A DNA stretch of 64,000 nucleotides from Leuctra nigra (GCA_934045905.1 OW203762.1:24026345-24090344); one strand, 5' to 3'; shown: positions 36,193-46,884, numbered from the stretch's first letter. Translations and numbers: made by a program. The notes: generated by a model from the sequence alone, not told the origin.

Positions 36193-39100
36193 TCATTCCT
36201 TCTCCTTCTCTCTCCACAGTTCTTGGTTATCGACACTCTCCCAACTTTTCCTAAGATCTTCAATATCTTGTTTCATCTGCTCAAACCATCTCAAATACAT
36301 AAAATTCTTATTCTGGTTTTCGGCGATCCAGTCGATGTACGAAGCGACTCTGGTGTAAACCGCAGGAGAACCTGGTTGAGCACATCCTTGTGAAAACGAC
36401 ATCAGCCCAACGGCAACGCCGTCGACGAAGAGAGTTCCACCCGAGTCAAAGTTGCAACCTCCCACGCCTTCCTCAGGCAGTCCAGCACATACTTGGGTGC
36501 CATAGATGCCGAGGTCGATGCCACTGTACGCTTGTTGGCATTCGGCCTGGTTGGAGATCACAACGGCGGCGGTTTGCAGGATGGGTGATGCTGGACCTGG
36601 ACCTCCGACCTGTAACAATACATCATCAATATCACGGAAATCAGGGAAATTACGACCAAAAGGAAGCAGACTAGACTTTTGCTGAAAAGTTCACATGATG
36701 TAAACTGTTGTAAATTATTGGTGAAATAATTAAACAAGATTTAGAAGACTTGGCACTCCTGGACACGGAAAATTCTCCGCAGTCAATATTCACTTGACTC
36801 CTAGGCTAGTATTTATTATTTATTTAAAGCAATTTTTCGACCCTAAACTCACACTAGCCATCCGGTCTTTGTGCCAAAAAATTACATTAGTGTCACTTGA
36901 ACATTGACCGCTGACCAATTTCAGTGTCCAGGAGTGTACATTGACCGTCAATTAGAAGCCAGTCAGGGGTGGCAAAAGCTCGCAAGCCCGCAATACATAG
37001 ATGACAGTTGTGTTGACTACCCTCCTGCATTAGAGATATTAGAGGATTGGTGAGCCAGATCATGTCAGATTTGTTGATCTGACATGGATGGAAGAGATAA
37101 ATATATAATAAGATGAGTTAACAACTGATTGACCTCTTTGCAGGAGGTAAGGCAACACATCCGTCTTCTAAGCAATGCGGGTTGCTTCGAGTCTGGACTG
37201 CGAAGTAATGAACGTGACTGTACAACTGTCACTCGGAAGTGAAAGTGGATGTAAAATGACTGATCGTTGAGAATAGCGGTTTCTTGGAGATATATGTTCT
37301 CGTTGAATCTATCGATGATGGTAATAGAAGAAAGTTACTAACCGTAGTGCGCCCCCAACCGATGATAGTGGCTGTAGCTCCCTCAGCTATGGAATCGCCC
37401 TGGGCCGGCAAGGTCACCGTTTGGATCAGCGGATTTGCCAGGTCAAATGTAGGGTTGACCCGAATAAGTGCGATGTCATTGACCCCGGTGTTATTCTCAT
37501 CGAATCCTGTAAACATCAATCTAGTGTCAGCTCGCTTTCTACTCATACAGGTGTTTGTTTCCATAACAAACAACTCCTAAAGCAGAATTTTTTTGTAGAA
37601 ATGTGTCCTTTACATCCGCCAGTTATACCTAGTACCACAATAGCCACCAGAGTGCAGTCGTGTTCCTTGTTTTCTCGAATAGCTTTCTAAAAATTTTGTA
37701 AAAATATTGCCAGAGTAATATTTACATAAACTGTTATTAAAAAATATACATTTATTTATTAAACTAATGTTTATATGTGCCATGTCGAAAAACGAGCGTT
37801 CTGTGCACGAACATGCGCAAATGTCTCTACATTAGGAAAACGCCCAGTGAACGCGTTGATAAGCGAGTTTCAAAATCAATGGAAGACCGATCTAAATCGA
37901 CAGGTAAACAAACATGATAAATAACAAACCTTTTGTGAAAAGAGATGGATGGCATTGATTGTACCTGCATGTCGGACGAATTGGACGGCCTGATGGACAT
38001 CGCCCCCTACATTGGCGTCCACAGTGCCGACCAGAGCAGTCGTTGATTCCTCTGCAAACGCGATGATGCATTGCGCTACCGTCAACACCCATTGATGATC
38101 CAAGATGGAGCCACCGCAGCCATGGACCCCGTTCAAGCGCAGCGACACCTGTACGTGAACAATACAGGGGCAATACAATACACAGGCAATATACAGGGAA
38201 CAATACAGGGACAATACAATACACAGGCAATATACAGGGAACAATACAGGGACAATACAATACACAGGCAATATAGAGGGAACAATACAGGGACAATACA
38301 ATACACAGGCAATATACAGGGAACAATACAGGGAGAGCATTTCCCTATCCCCTCATTGAAATAAATGTGAACATTGATTGTATAGTTGATAGATTTTCTT
38401 TGTTATAGGATTTTTTTAGGATTGTTATTTTGCCTTTCTTATTTTATTTTTTTGGTGAAATCGTAAATCACCTCACCAATGGACTGCTACCTTGACGCGG
38501 TGGTGCGGCTTAAGGGGCCATCTCACATTACGAGTTGGTCCCAACTAAGCGCAGTTCAGGGTCGACCTAGTCCCATGCCCTCCCCGAATTCGCGGGCCCC
38601 TCGGGCCGGCCTCCCCCCTCGAGTTGTGATCCCCTGAAATCGGGTCCCACCGGCCCGAAGCCTCCCCCCCCCCCCCACCGGTCTGTCCCTATTCTGAACT
38701 GACTTTCCCACCAGTTTCAGACTCCCCCGGATCGGGGGCCCGTTAGGTCGGTCGACCCCTCCCCATGTCCTCCACATGATCAACAAAGTTAAAAGTTAAA
38801 ATTAATGTGCGCTATATAACCTCGTCGTTGACGCGCCGTTAAACCATAATAATCTAATCTAATAATCTAATCTAAATCACAACAGTAATCAACAAGAGTA
38901 ATATGAGAAACATTCCTGATAATCAATTGGTTGCCGGTAGCCGGTACTTGGACATCAGACCCCAGTGATCGACAGTCTAGTTTCAAATGTTTGGAAACAA
39001 GATGTATTTTATTGTTTGAAGCATAGTTTGAAGGTTTCCTATTATCTCCCATTCCTTTCCTGTAACGAGGTATTTGATTGATTTTTATGTGACAGTCTTT

Positions 39101-40317
39101 GAACCAATGTAAAGACAAAATCAAATTTGTGCGCCAAGATTTGTTGGGAGTATGTTTTTTTCTTTCTAATGTGTATATAGGTGATTGAAGCTCTGAGAAC
39201 AGGATTTCTTCTCAGTTTTTTCATAATAAAGATAGTAAATAATGTCTTATATAATTAAATTAGTGTAATAGTATAATACACTATATAAATATTAAATATT
39301 GCCAAATTATGCAACTGATTACTCACTGATGTTTTACAATTTGAACACTTTCTGAAATTAGTGGTCATTCCCTGTTGTCCAATAGGGAGAGACGAACACT
39401 GCATCTAAATATTTGACTCTGCTAACCTGTGAGGGACATTGTCCTGGCTCAGCATCTGTACCACCAACGATCTTGCCTCCAGGTCTCTTAGGGATCGCCG
39501 AGCCTAAAACCATACGGACACATTCGAGTCAAACTTCTCATTCGCGAAATACTTGTGTTCAATGTTTCTAACGTCAGTTTATATTCATATGCTCGTATGT
39601 ACACTTGGCACAACTAAAATTGATCGTTCAAGAAATTATTATTGACTGAAAAATGTAAGATCGCACCATCAGATGTCAGTCTAAGCGATCTGCTTTTCTC
39701 ACTCTAGTAAGTGACCTCTCATTTCAATGATAATAGCTTTGATTGGTATGGGACATGACCAGCAGTCATTCAAGTTTGTTCACCGATCAATTTTTATTGT
39801 GCCAAGTGTACGTCGGTCTTTGTACCTCTTGTCAAAGTTCTGGATAACTAGCTAACGGATAAAGGTAGCTAGAACCTAAATTTCTATTTATTTTATCTTC
39901 TAGCTAACGCTACATGGAAGTTAAAAGACGCCATACAAACGCTAACTAGACATTTATTCTTTATCCTCTATATACCTATCAAGAACTTTAGGTAGAGGTA
40001 CAAAGACTGGCCCTAAGACGCATTATTTACCTCTGTACCTCTGCGAAAGGATTTTTTATATTTAGTGTTCCAGAACCTAATTATTCAAGAAAGATTTGTA
40101 TCAATGAGTATTTAATTAATGATAAAAAAATAACATTTCGTCATATTGTATATTTTCAAAGAAAATATTTAATTCAAAAAACGAATATTCTAACTATGAG
40201 AATAATGTTTGAAGTGGAAATATTCCAAGAAAGCCACAAACTTACTGTTAGTATGTGAAATAACTTACCCCACACGCCTACAACAGCCAGCACTAGGAAT
40301 GTCGCAGCAATCTTCAT
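36193..40317 (-). CDS. SP2: secreted serine protease homologue, five exons, 296 aa
   Basis: Exons on the minus strand: 40317-40269, 39503-39427, 38148-37965, 37506-37343 and 36609-36193. They sum to 891 nt, an intact 296-codon frame. Signal peptide MKIAATFLVLAVVGVWG is followed by a short propeptide and activation site GGK|IVGGTDAEPGQ. The chymotrypsin-fold blocks are CGGSILDHQWVLTVAQC (catalytic His replaced by Gln), NDIALI (Asp kept), TIIGWGRT, and CNFDSGGT (Ser kept; the Gly before Asp-Ser is Phe, and the position matching trypsin Asp189 is Gly). Without the His it should not hydrolyse peptide bonds. Known insect homologues of this kind act as cofactors or binding proteins, but no role can be assigned here. 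The fold ends at WIAENQNK, then an unusual charged tail of about 37 residues runs to a TGA that abuts the 35215-36192 minisatellite. Lies head-to-tail with SP1, 2.3 kb upstream of it in transcription order. Confidence 0.88.
37828..37870 (+). mobile_element. Left-end scrap of AACGCGTT family in SP2 intron 3
   Basis: AGGAAAACGCCCAGTGAACG, CGTTGATAAGCGAG matches the family's left end only. Confidence 0.5.
38157..38336. repeat. 41-bp minisatellite touching SP2 exon 3 acceptor
   Basis: A little over four copies of a 41-bp unit (CACAGG landmarks at 38181, 38222, 38263 and 38304), built from ACAATACAGGGA and CAATACACAGGCAATA. It sits in SP2 intron 2 and begins within about 10 bp of the exon 3 splice acceptor (38149), so it replaces the usual polypyrimidine tract region. 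Short open frames here arise from the repeat. Confidence 0.85.
38470..38870. mobile_element. Probable non-LTR retrotransposon fragment in SP2 intron 2
   Basis: A GC-rich block with runs of C, sharply different from the AT-rich intron, followed by GACGCGCCGTTAAACCATA and then an (AATCTAATCT)n tail at 38849-38875. Short simple-repeat tails of this kind are typical 3' ends of insect LINEs. No reverse transcriptase frame is present. Confidence 0.4.
39808..40020. mobile_element. Imperfect inverted-repeat element in SP2 intron 1
   Basis: GGTCTTTGTACCTCT near 39815 is matched in inverted orientation by AGAGGTACAAAGACTGG near 39993, with a further shared AAAGTTCT/AGAACTTT inner block. The size, about 210 bp, and the structure suggest a MITE. 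No convincing target duplication seen. Confidence 0.4.
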
Positions 40318-40351
40318 GGTGACTATGACGATATATGAGATTGTGTACGTT

Positions 40352-40361
40352 CTTATATATT
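40352..40361 (-). promoter_or_regulatory. TATA box of SP2
   Basis: On the minus strand TATATAAGAA lies about 35-45 bp before the SP2 start codon at 40317, leaving room for a 5' leader of only about 10-15 nt. The same spacing and core sequence recur at SP1. Confidence 0.55.
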
Positions 40362-40702
40362 CATCGGCAAGACAAGATCATACCCACTTGTCCACGCGTA
40401 ATAAAATTACATCAGCTAAAGTGAATTAATTTCAAGATAAAAGATAAAATGACGTGTGCCATGGCGCACTGATTGCATTGATTTTTATCAGTGCATTCCT
40501 AAATCCATGATAAGAGTATTAGTAATTGGAATTCCGCTCGGTTTCTGATGACTAATTATGCGTTTCGTTTATTGTAAAAACGGCATGATGTTGATAAAGG
40601 AATCCATGTTCGGCATTTGTTTTTAAATTGCACGATTGATTTATCAGTGCTGTCCTGAAGCCACGTAATAATTGTAAATTAATTCAGGAATCCCTATCAG
40701 AA

Positions 40703-40970
40703 TCTGCAGTGCGATTGTATAACTTCTTAGCCGAGATAATGGATCGTTATCGATACCAATTGATGAAAGTAATTTAGCCTATCAGAAGGTAAAGCAATTC
40801 AAAGTGCTTAAAGTCGACTTCCTGAGATAAATAATGTGATTATATTTCATATTCTCGTAGCTTTTGCACCATTCAAATGGTTAACAATGATATTAATAGT
40901 TTACTTTCATCAATTGGTATAGATAACGATCCATTATCTCGGCTAAGAAAGTTATACAATCGCCCTGCAG
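40703..40970. mobile_element. 70-bp-arm inverted repeat upstream of SP2
   Basis: 40703-40772 (CTGCAG...GATGAAAGTAA) is the near-exact reverse complement of 40901-40970, spacer about 128 bp. It lies 0.4-0.65 kb upstream of the SP2 promoter. Confidence 0.8.
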
Positions 40971-42374
40971 ATTGAAATCTTATGATAAACATTGTTGTTA
41001 GACCTAGAGCGAAGAGATTGTACATGAAATGAAAATGATCTGGGAAGAAATCTAGAAAGAAAATTTAGTAGAATTGTCACACGACTGAGTAAATTCCCAG
41101 CAGAAGAAAACTGTCGCATCGTTAAAAACTAGAAAGCAGAATGAGAGACTAGTGCTGTACCAAATGTACCAACTTATCAATGAACTGTATTATACATGCA
41201 TTACCGTAACATTAAAAATTTGTATTTCAGAGGTTGAATGGCGGACGTGACGTCCATTCAATGATTCTTCAGTTGAGTTCAAAAACCAGTAATTCTGCCT
41301 TCATCCAATCATATTTGTATGAGAATTTACTTCAATATAAGCGTACGTCCGCCCTTCTACCTCTGAGGTACACAAATATAGAAGGCTGTGAGCGTTCTAC
41401 AAAAAGATAGGAAAATAATCTGGAGGTTTATATTACAATGAAACAAAGTATTTAAGTATTAGATATAAGTAGCAAATAATGCTAAATAAGAATCATTATG
41501 AGTTGAATTGAAAATTTAGAACAAATTCTCTCTGATTTTTCCCAGCACAACGTCAAAACTGTCGCATACAGTTTGGAAGTCTAACCTTTATACTCATTGG
41601 TAATTACGAATTGCAAATCTGATTAAAAGTTTGCCGAGGGACAAAATAATCCAATCCTTACCCTAAAAGCTCCTACATGTCTAATAAAACTCTACTCCAG
41701 TAAAAATGTATCAGCACTCAGCAGTATTCTTTGCCAGATATTTCACTAGTAAAGGGTGAAACACTTTCACGCCAATTTAACCCGAATATGTGTAGGTAGC
41801 AGGTATTTTATCGAGTCACAGGTGTTACATTACTCCTGGTTCTCTACATGGCTGTGGGGGGAGGGGAGAGGTCAGCTTCAGTTCATCCCCTGATAACTCA
41901 CTTGAGGGGGGGGGGGAGGAATGTTGTTACTATAAAACATGGCAACGAGTCAAGCCAAATAAATTAGGGAAACACACACCTGACCTGAGCTGCGAATGAG
42001 GGAGAGATTAAAATATTTAAATATCAACATTATTTTATCATAGTGTAACAAATGAATTTATAACTTTTAATAGTAAACTAAATGCCGGTTTTCAATGCTC
42101 TGTTAAATTAAAACGGTTGATAAGGACTATATTTCCATAGCACCCAACCAATCACATATCTAGGATTAACACTAAGTAACTGTTAAACTTAATAACGGAT
42201 TTAACAAAGCATTGAAAAACCAACCCATAATGTATTATCATATTCTATCTAAAATGAAACTTTAGGTCACATTTTCTGCATTTTGATAGTGGCTATTGGT
42301 ATAAATTATTTCTACTTTTATGTATTAAAATAATTAAAATTTGGCCTATTAACTTCAGGCTCTAAGGAAATATA
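40971..42374. other. Intergenic, no supported feature
   Basis: Includes a G run at 41906-41916 and imperfect GGACGTACG-type repeats around 41240-41350; no gene evidence. Confidence 0.4.
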
Positions 42375-42764
42375 TGTATCCCCATATAAAAACACTCCGT
42401 GTAAAAATACCAGCCAAGTCTCTTCAACTAAAAAAAATCGAAGAAATCAGCTATAAAATCAGCACTGAAAAGTAGTGATATCAAAAAATGGCCAAGTCAA
42501 AACTTTTCAAAAAATACTTGACGCAACGTGCATAGTTATAAATAGTATAGAATTAAGCCGGAAATCAAATATACTCATCGATTCATAAAATATATCTCTA
42601 ATCTCCTGAGAAACGATGCGCAAAGTATTTTTTGAAAAGTTTTGACTTGGCCATTTTTTGATATCACTACTTTTCAGTGCTGATTTTATAGATTTCTTCG
42701 ATTTTTTTTTAGTTGAAGAGACTTGGCTGGTATTTTTACACGGAGTGTTTTTTTATGGGGATAT
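42375..42764. mobile_element. 145-bp-arm inverted repeat (fold-back or MITE)
   Basis: 42375-42520 and 42621-42764 are almost perfect reverse complements around a 100-bp spacer, ending TATCCCCATA / TATGGGGATA. No coding capacity; the open frame at 42658-42873 is a by-product of the arm. Confidence 0.88.
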
Positions 42765-42929
42765 CACTCCTTTTTTCAGTTTATTCTTACAGCTTGTAAG
42801 TTGTAACATATATTGTGTCACCAATGACTATAATTCCTTTAAAAAATACGCCTTTGTGATTTGGTGGCTATAAGATGAATTGTGTTTGGCGCTAAATGTA
42901 TAAGCTTAAAATTATATTCCATGATGAAT

Positions 42930-43450
42930 TGCGAAAGCATCGTTCCAATCGGTCCAGCCGTTCTCGAGTTATCGCATCACTTCCGGTTTTCAAAATGGCG
43001 GCTGACATCACTGCCACCTAAAATTTGTATCTATAAATTTTATGTAACAATTTAACAATTTAACAATTTAATTTGGAAGGGTGCATTTATGTATGCTCTG
43101 TGAAATAAAAAAAAAAATATAAGCCTTCTGAATATGTAGTTATTGTTATAATAGATAATTTTAGTAAGATTTTGCATTTTTATGACGTCATTTCCGGTTT
43201 CGGAAATAGTACATTTCTATTTAGACTATTGATATTTTATATAGATGACCGGTCGAATCGTTTGGCGCTAGTTTCGTCCCGATCGGTCCACCCGTTTGTG
43301 AGATATGATGTCACTTCCGGTTTCAAAATGGCGGCACAAAAAACTCGTAAGGGCAAGGTATCATCAGACGTCAATAGTGCACATGGGGTACAAATTTGAG
43401 ATCGATTAGTTCAGCCGTTTAGGCTGTGACGGTGACAGCAACGTTTCCTG
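42930..43450. repeat. Dispersed repeat with CACTTCCGGTTT and AAATGGCGGC motifs
   Basis: ATCGGTCCAGCCGTT.TCGAGT, CACTTCCGGTTTTCAAAATG and GCGGC at 42950-43005 recur as a similar block at 43270-43333 and more weakly at 43180-43205 and 43400-43420. Confidence 0.5.
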
Positions 43451-43455
43451 ATATC

Positions 43456-43476
43456 TGAATCTGAATCTGAATCATC
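43456..43476. repeat. (ATCTGA)n microsatellite
   Basis: Three to four GAATCT/ATCTGA units. Confidence 0.6.
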
Positions 43477-43954
43477 AGATAGCTTTTAAAAGGGGTGTAA
43501 TTTCACTGTTTTCACGGCCCTCTAGCTCGCAAACGGCATAACGTATTGTTCCCAAATTTGGTATATGTTGTCAGGTGGGCCATAGCTCAAAATTAAGTTT
43601 TTTCGCAACATTGTGAGATTTCCCAATTTTGAGATCCAGTAGGCCGAAAATGCCATGTTATTGCTTACAGTAAAAGTGTTTGGTCTGCTCCTCAGTTTAT
43701 TAGGCATTTTCGGTATGTTGAGTGAGTGTGAGTGTACAGTACGACTTGGCTGGGTGTAGCGACCGCTCCACTAGATGAGAAATATTGTCCAATAAATCAT
43801 CAAAATCGTAATATTTGCAATCATCAATTAAATATGTGTCTATCAAGAATTAAATGGGGGGATTAATATTGGGCTTATGTAATCAAATTGGCAACAAGCA
43901 ACAACGCTGCAAATGCTTCATATTTTTTGTGTTACAATAGATCTATGTAAAATA

Positions 43955-44811
43955 CAGTGGCGTCGGAAGTCTATTTTCTTAGGGAGGGGCATTTTGCTTG
44001 GGATCTAGGTAGGTTAGGAACTAAATTGTAAGGGAGAACATAATTCAGTAAATGACGATGTGTGTGGGAAACACGATTGCGAAGAGAACGATTTGCGCAA
44101 TGAATTTGGAGCGTTTCTACATGATTTCACACTTTTTAAACCTATATTTATCTAAATTATATGCACTTGAAAAGTGATTAGTTTTGGATGATATCTCCGC
44201 ATTTATTCACATTCACAATAGGTCCAATTTGAAATGCATTATGAATTTCAGACATTTTTAGACATAGACATAGACATAGACATTTTAGACATTACACATT
44301 AAAATGCCGCGCAGCGGATTTTCGGATTCAAGAATTAAATGGGGGGATTAATATTGGGCTTATGTAATCAAATTGGCAACAAGCAACAACGCTGCAAATG
44401 CTTCAAATCCTTAATGCCGCGCAGCGGATTTTTTTGAATTTCGAATGATTATAGTTCATTTTATTTTAATTGTAAGAAAACAAAAGTTAATCATTTACTC
44501 ATACGGAATGTTCATATAAATAAGCCCCGCAGCGATTTACTCAAATTTTAATAGGTACTCTAGGCAGTGAATGATTTTGGTGTAAAATAACAAAATCAAT
44601 TGAATTCCGTCAGAAGACTTTCACATGACAATGCCGCAAACAATGCCTAACAATGCCGCGCAGCGAATTTTTTTGAAATTCAGCCCTTATTCAGTAATTT
44701 TTTAAAGATATAATGCGTTACCAGGGGGGGCAGATTGATACTCTTGCCCCCCCTTCAGACGTCTAGGGGGGGCACGTGCCCCTGCTGCCCCCCCCGGTTC
44801 CGACGCCACTG
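43955..44811. mobile_element. 857-bp hAT-type element with 8-bp target duplication
   Basis: CAGTGGCGTCGGAA and inverted TTCCGACGCCACTG termini, flanked by GTAAAATA at 43947-43954 and 44812-44819. The inside carries repeated TGCCGCGCAGCG blocks and G/C runs near both ends, and a 78-bp copy (44328-44405) of the DNA just outside its left end (43843-43920). No transposase frame. Confidence 0.88.
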
Positions 44812-45122
44812 GTAAAATAACCATTAATTATAAAAGCAAAAGTTTACAAATGGTGACAGAAGTGGGATATCTTTTATTTTCTCTAGAAACACTTGAAACA
44901 AGATCTAAAAGCATCTACACAGACGATGCACAGATGTTCTCTTTAAAGAATGTGTTCAAATTGAGCAAATGTCCCGAATTCTTGCTATTCTCTTGAAAAT
45001 CTGCAATACTTTACTTTTTAAAAAAACTTACCCAAATCGTACAAAAAATCCAACTATTTTCTATGAACACACTCTGTTGTAGAAAGTTTCTTATGCACAT
45101 CTAAACAACTGCGCATGCGTAG

Positions 45123-46673
45123 TTATTGGTGACGCTTCATGTGAACAACCAGATCACACTTGATGTTGGTTGAATAGACGCAGTGGGCACACTGGAAGCT
45201 TTTCACTTCTACATGTGACTTTATGTGGTGGGCCAGTCCGCGGATGCTGATACTAGTATAGGTGCACATTTCACAGGTGTACGGCCGCTCGCCAGAATGT
45301 ATGCGCTTGTGGCGGACGAGGGCTGGCTTCCAACGCGTGCTATATTCGCATGTAGCGCATCGGTGAGGCTTCTCAGAGGAATGTCTTAACTTGTGTCGGG
45401 CAAGGTTGCTGTTAGAAGAAGACTTGTATGGACAAAGATCGCAGGCGTACGGTCGCTCGATCAAATGTATTCGCTGGTGGCTGACGAGGTTAGGCTTCCA
45501 ACGCGTGCTAAATTTGCATGTAGCGCAACGGTGCGGCTTTTCAGAGGAATGTCTTATCTTGTGTTTGGATAGGTCACTGTTGGAGCTAGACTTGTATGGA
45601 CAAATATCGCAGGTGTACGGTCGCTCACCCGAATGTATGCGCTGGTGGCGGACAAGGTCAGGCTTCCAACGCGTGCTATATTCGCATGTAGCGCATCGGT
45701 GCGGCTTCTCAGAGGAATGTCCTAACTTGTGTTTGGTTAGTGTACCGTTGGAAGTAGACTTGTATGGACATAGATCACAGGCGTACGGTTGCTCGCCAGA
45801 ATGTATTCGCTGGTGGATGACGAGGTCATGCTTCCTATACGTGCTATATTCACATGCAGCACATCGGTGCGGCTTCTTAGAGGAAGTCGTCTTCTTGTAT
45901 GCTCCTTGGTTTCTGCTTGAACTCTTGGAGGTGTGAGGTTTGCAGGAGAACAACTGGACTGTGGTGTGAGTTAGCCGGTGCTCGATTAGATGTTGCTTAA
46001 TGTCGTCCCGTGTCTTGAACGTGGCTGGGCAGTGTGCGCAGGCGAAGTGTCTGGCGGTGGCAGGAACAAGCACGTGGCGTGCCAGATGATTAGAGTTGGC
46101 GCTGGACACTGGACACGTCTTGACATCACGGCCTGATGGAAGAAGCTGCGAGTTCAATGCATCCGGTAGGCTCTCATTCAGCTGATTGTCAAACTCTACT
46201 CGACTGAGAGATACAAAACACTCTTTCATCATACATTTACTCTTGTAATATTCATTTCTAGCTGACTTGTAGGGCTGACTTGTTTCCACTTTGATGTTAG
46301 AACATGAGAGCAACTCGATTCCTTCAACTCTACCCCCTTTCTCGTTCTGTTCAGGTTTAATTCCCCTCTTGAAACACTCTTGGTCAATACGGAACAGAGG
46401 TTTTTGCTCAGGAGTTTGATTTTCTTCATTAAGAGGAGCATTATCATTGCTAGATAATTCTGCATTCAGTTCGGGTTTTATTTGCCTCTTGAACAAGTCT
46501 TGGTCAGTAATGAACTGTGGTTTTTGTTCAGTTGAGACGTCATCTAATGTTTGTATGAACGTCGCTGCATTAACATTAAGTTCACTGCTGATATTTGTCT
46601 CATCTTCAGGTTCTTGTGGTTCCAGCTTCACAATGTAGCTGGGATCCCAGAACATTGCTTCTTCACAATCTAC
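45123..46673 (-). CDS. C2H2 zinc-finger protein, terminal exon (10 fingers)
   Basis: One long open exon, with an acceptor TTGTAG|GTAGATTG at 46675/46673 on the minus strand, ending at TAA 45123-45125. From the first ATG in the exon (46655) it gives 510 residues, but the frame is open back to the acceptor, so an upstream exon probably supplies the true start. Residues 1-200 are acidic and low in structure and include KLEPQEPEDE. Residues about 200-508 hold ten C-x2-C-x12-H-x3-H fingers. From the second finger on they alternate between an HRCATCEYSTRWKP type and a YACDLCPYKSSSN type with linkers like SGERPY, so the array grew by copying a two-finger, 168-bp unit. Such proteins are normally nuclear DNA-binding regulators. 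Target and orthologue are not recognisable; no ZAD or BTB domain is visible in this exon. Confidence 0.9.
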   Translation of the reverse strand, partial: VDCEEAMFWDPSYIVKLEPQEPEDETNISSELNVNAATFIQTLDDVSTEQKPQFITDQDLFKRQIKPELNAELSSNDNAPLNEENQTPEQKPLFRIDQECFKRGIKPEQNEKGGRVEGIELLSCSNIKVETSQPYKSARNEYYKSKCMMKECFVSLSRVEFDNQLNESLPDALNSQLLPSGRDVKTCPVSSANSNHLARHVLVPATARHFACAHCPATFKTRDDIKQHLIEHRLTHTTVQLFSCKPHTSKSSSRNQGAYKKTTSSKKPHRCAACEYSTYRKHDLVIHQRIHSGEQPYACDLCPYKSTSNGTLTKHKLGHSSEKPHRCATCEYSTRWKPDLVRHQRIHSGERPYTCDICPYKSSSNSDLSKHKIRHSSEKPHRCATCKFSTRWKPNLVSHQRIHLIERPYACDLCPYKSSSNSNLARHKLRHSSEKPHRCATCEYSTRWKPALVRHKRIHSGERPYTCEMCTYTSISIRGLAHHIKSHVEVKSFQCAHCVYSTNIKCDLVVHMKRHQ

Positions 46674-46884
46674 CTACAACAATGCAAATAAAGTCATCAC
46701 AATTAGAAATGTGGCTTATTGGAAATATATTTGAGTACGAAATTACTTTAAAATAGTATCACTTTACAGTGTGTATATTATTGACAAAACATGCAACACT
46801 GTATAACTTGCAAAACTTTCCCTATTGAGAATCTCTGACGTCTTTAAATCGTATGGTACCTATCGTGTGTATGGGGTAGGTGTG

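Noticed and set aside
35227..36393. Long plus-strand open frames (up to 388 codons) rich in Ser, Phe and His
   Set aside because: They arise from the 165-bp minisatellite with few stops; three plus frames are equally open and none has domain character.
37876..38340. Frames with repeated CIVPVLFPVYCLCIV
   Set aside because: The 41-bp repeat is open in several frames; only the exon 3 part (37965-38148) is real.
45391..45936. 181-codon plus-strand frame
   Set aside because: Antisense shadow of the zinc-finger exon, repeating with its 168-bp period.
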